NCBI GenBank assembly: GCA_902470265.1
Contig: CABRFW010000058.1
Span: forward strand, 1 to 8,614
Direction of reading: 5' to 3'
Origin: an uncultured Collinsella sp.
GTDB lineage: Bacteria > Actinomycetota > Coriobacteriia > Coriobacteriales > Coriobacteriaceae
DNA length: 8,614 nucleotides
Position numbers and translations under genes: made by a program. Shown piece by piece: positions 6,664 to 8,614 of the stretch. Numbering within the stretch: the stretch's first letter is position 1; every line of letters begins with the position of its first letter. The notes beneath the pieces are model-generated. The model made no database searches and was not told the DNA's origin. It saw only the letters and a program-made list of their open reading frames with translations.

Positions 6664-8023
6664 ACAGAATAAATCGAAGGATGTCGGAACGAAGCATATA
6701 GACAAACAGCAGCGCAAAGAGCGCGATGCCCACATAGCTCACAATCGTCTGGACCTTGAGCGGAAGCTCGCGGCCCGCAATCTTCTGAATGATCTCGATG
6801 ACTAGCTTGCCGCCATCGAGTGGCGGGATGGGCAGCAGGTTCATAAAGCCAAGCGAGAATGAAATGAGGGCGGCAAACGAAAGGAACGTGGCAGGGCCGG
6901 CAGCAGCAGCCTGTGAGGACATAACGCTAATACCCACGATTGAAGAGGACTGATCGAGAATCTCCATCGTATGCTGCGGCTGGAGCAGGCGCATCACGCC
7001 CTCCGCTGTCTGCACAACATAGGAGAACGACAGGCGAGCCGACGTGATGGGGTCTAAACGGACCACCTGCGTAGAGGCATACACACCTAGGCGATCGTCC
7101 TCTTTGAGCGCAACCGTGGTCGAATGCTGCTTACCGTCACGCTCGTACTCAATGGCGATATCGTCCTTACCGGCAGCCTTGCCGATGGCATCGTAAACGT
7201 CCATCCAGGTAGAGCACGATACTCCGTCGACCGAAAGAATCGCGTCGCCGCCCTCGATTCCCGCCGAGGCGGCAATCGAGCCTTCGTCAACCTGGCCAAT
7301 CACATTGGTATCCACCGGCACGGTGACACCTGCGATGGAATAGATGCTCATAAGGAGCAAAAAACCCGTCAGGATATTGACGAGAATGCCCGCGAGCAGC
7401 ATAAAGGCGCGCTTGACAAAGCCCTGGCCCAAATAGGTGTGCGAGCGCTCGCGCGCAAGGAATTCGGCCTCGCCGCACGGCAGCTCCCACACATCGCCCA
7501 CGGCAGTCGCATGCTCTCGATCGAACCGGCGGCCGTCAAAGGTGGTGTAGCCCGCCGCGTCTCGCGGCAGCGTCTGATACTTGGTGGGATAGTAGCTCGG
7601 TAAGGGCTTCTCCCCTTCCTCATACCAAGGTGCGATGGAGCCCCAGCCCAGCAACAGAGCACAAGCCTCGAGCACATCCTCCTCGGAAAGCTCGAGCTCG
7701 ACAGCAAGGTCGGCCACGGTCACGCGACCATGACGATAGACAGCCGCGAGCACGCGATCGGCGCACGAGACATCGGTCGGATCCATACCGCAGATGGCAG
7801 CGTAGCCACCCAGCAGCAGCGGGGTCACGCCAAACTTGGTTCCAATGCGACGCGACGTGTAATGGATGTCAAAGCGGCACGGCAGGCCCAAAAAGAACTC
7901 GGTCACACGGACACCGCAGACACGCGCCGCCAAAAAGTGGCCGCCCTCGTGCAAAAACACGAGGACGGAAAGCATCAGCAGGCCCCAAAAGACCGATGAT
8001 AGAACGCTCAGAACAGTATCCAT
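6662..8023 (-). CDS. rseP: RseP-type site-2 zinc metalloprotease with a large cytoplasmic insert
   Basis: This M50 intramembrane protease cuts membrane-bound substrates such as anti-sigma factors or signal-peptide remnants. Counting from the ATG at 8023 it has 453 residues. The first membrane helix (about 8-35) carries the zinc motif HEGGH (His25, Glu26, His29). A second lies near 207-230, a PDZ domain at about 235-310, and later helices at about 375-395 and 425-445. NLLPIPPLDGG (395-405) supplies the third zinc ligand, Asp403. Between GGY (73-75) and the second helix there are about 120 residues not usual in the family. Residues 87-131 read like a winged helix, so there is one PDZ domain plus an insert rather than the two PDZ domains of E. 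coli RseP. A TTG at 8038 in the same frame directly abuts AAGGA, which is too close. The ATG at 8023 lies 15 nt from it, which is rather far. I prefer the ATG because MDTVLSVL is a natural N-terminus. The dxr stop is 25 nt upstream. Confidence 0.93.
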   Translation of the reverse strand: MDTVLSVLSSVFWGLLMLSVLVFLHEGGHFLAARVCGVRVTEFFLGLPCRFDIHYTSRRIGTKFGVTPLLLGGYAAICGMDPTDVSCADRVLAAVYRHGRVTVADLAVELELSEEDVLEACALLLGWGSIAPWYEEGEKPLPSYYPTKYQTLPRDAAGYTTFDGRRFDREHATAVGDVWELPCGEAEFLARERSHTYLGQGFVKRAFMLLAGILVNILTGFLLLMSIYSIAGVTVPVDTNVIGQVDEGSIAASAGIEGGDAILSVDGVSCSTWMDVYDAIGKAAGKDDIAIEYERDGKQHSTTVALKEDDRLGVYASTQVVRLDPITSARLSFSYVVQTAEGVMRLLQPQHTMEILDQSSSIVGISVMSSQAAAAGPATFLSFAALISFSLGFMNLLPIPPLDGGKLVIEIIQKIAGRELPLKVQTIVSYVGIALFALLFVYMLRSDILRFIL

Positions 8024-8048
8024 AAAACGAAAAAGCAATCCTTATGGG

Positions 8049-8614
8049 TTAGGAACGGGTTGCGGCGAGTACCTGCGCAGCTTTTTCACGCGCCCACGAA
8101 TCGATGTCGCGAAGCTGCTCAAACGAATCGATCGCCTGCATATCGTGGGCGTCCATGCAGGATTCCACAATGCGATCGATATCGGTAAAGCTGCAGCCAT
8201 CGTGCAGGAAGGCATCGACGGCAACCTCGTTGGCGGCATTGAGCACGCACGGCATGGTGCCACCCGTCTTGCCGGCACGCTCGGCCAGTGCCAGACAGCG
8301 GAAGGTATCCATGTCGGCAGCATCAAACGTGAGCTGCCCCAGCTCGCGGAAATCGATACGAGGCGCCGGGGTATCCCAACGCTCGGGATACGAGAACGCG
8401 AACTGGATGGGAATACGCATGTCGGATGCACCGAGATGCGCCATCACGGAGCCGTCGGCGAACTCGACCATAGAGTGAATCTTGGACTGACGTTGCACGA
8501 CCACGTTAATGAAATCGAGGTCGCAGTTAAACAGATGCATGGCCTCAATGCGCTCCAGGCCCTTGTTCATGAGGGTGGCGGAGTCAATGGTGATCTTGGC
8601 ACCCATGGCCCACG
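8049..8614 (-). CDS. dxr: 1-deoxy-D-xylulose 5-phosphate reductoisomerase, C-terminal part (partial)
   Basis: DXR converts DXP to MEP with NADPH and a divalent metal, the first committed step of the MEP pathway. The gene runs off the right edge, so about 187 C-terminal residues are visible of a usual length near 390-400. They begin WAMGAKITIDSATLMNKGLE, which contains the substrate and metal site (Ser, Asn, Lys and Glu, equivalent to Ser222, Asn227, Lys228 and Glu231 of E. coli). SKIHSMVEF follows with the equivalent of His257, then DGSVMAHLGASDMR and the C-terminal helical domain with LNAANEVAVDAF. Trp-Ala before the Met at 8606 shows that this Met is internal, not the start. The usual HPQS stretch reads QRQS here. 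The gene ends in TAA at 8051-8049 and leads the visible part of the dxr-rseP-ispG-proS unit, whose promoter must lie outside the window. Confidence 0.96.
   Translation of the reverse strand, partial: WAMGAKITIDSATLMNKGLERIEAMHLFNCDLDFINVVVQRQSKIHSMVEFADGSVMAHLGASDMRIPIQFAFSYPERWDTPAPRIDFRELGQLTFDAADMDTFRCLALAERAGKTGGTMPCVLNAANEVAVDAFLHDGCSFTDIDRIVESCMDAHDMQAIDSFEQLRDIDSWAREKAAQVLAATRS

Noticed and set aside
6649..6735. N-terminal extension of ispG up to the ATG at 6735
   Set aside because: It overlaps 74 bases of rseP, is unlike IspG N-termini, and a better ribosome site with a TTG start exists at 6648.
6107..6805. 232-codon plus-strand frame over the ispG/rseP junction
   Set aside because: It is a mirror of the coding bias of the minus-strand genes. 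Its Ser/Ala/Pro-rich product has no domain and no ribosome site supports it.
1..8614. tRNA, rRNA, CRISPR array, insertion sequence or phage attachment site
   Set aside because: No cloverleaf, ribosomal RNA block, regularly spaced direct repeats, transposase or integrase frame was seen. Nearly all of the window is taken up by housekeeping genes.

Overview
The window looks like a chromosomal stretch from a high-GC, anaerobic, fermentative actinobacterium. A gut Coriobacteriia member of the Collinsella type is my best guess. This is inferred from base composition, strong G/C third-position bias, the protein flavour and the gene order; no taxonomic marker was tested. Every complete gene looks intact. 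I see no mobile element, tRNA, rRNA or CRISPR array.

Left part, plus strand: after a probable stop codon and terminator of an upstream gene (1-70) comes a well-expressed adhE (163-2811). It encodes the fused acetaldehyde/alcohol dehydrogenase that turns acetyl-CoA into ethanol and regenerates NAD+. It has a plausible extended -10 promoter, a strong ribosome binding site that can pair with an upstream TCTCC, and a terminator whose 5' arm lies inside its last codons. After a GC-rich hairpin without a T-tract comes a small phosphotransferase-fold gene (2901-3665), related to aminoglycoside/choline kinases but of unknown substrate. It ends at a clear intrinsic terminator (3701-3742).

Right part, minus strand, read from the right edge leftward: dxr (partial) - rseP - ispG - proS. 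The genes are tightly spaced: 25 nt, then 13 nt, then no gap. They end at a strong hairpin (3770-3813) that faces the plus-strand terminator, so two transcription units converge at 3666-3843. Dxr and IspG are two steps of the MEP isoprenoid pathway, RseP is a site-2 intramembrane protease, and ProS is prolyl-tRNA synthetase. This is a housekeeping cluster, and clusters of this kind (cdsA/dxr/rseP/proS neighbours) are common in Gram-positive bacteria.

The most notable feature is the RseP homologue. It carries about 120 extra residues between its HExxH helix and the next membrane segment. The first part of that insert reads like a winged-helix domain, predicted to lie on the cytoplasmic face. 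The rest is ordinary housekeeping DNA with some small regulatory structures. I found no convincing new multi-gene system.
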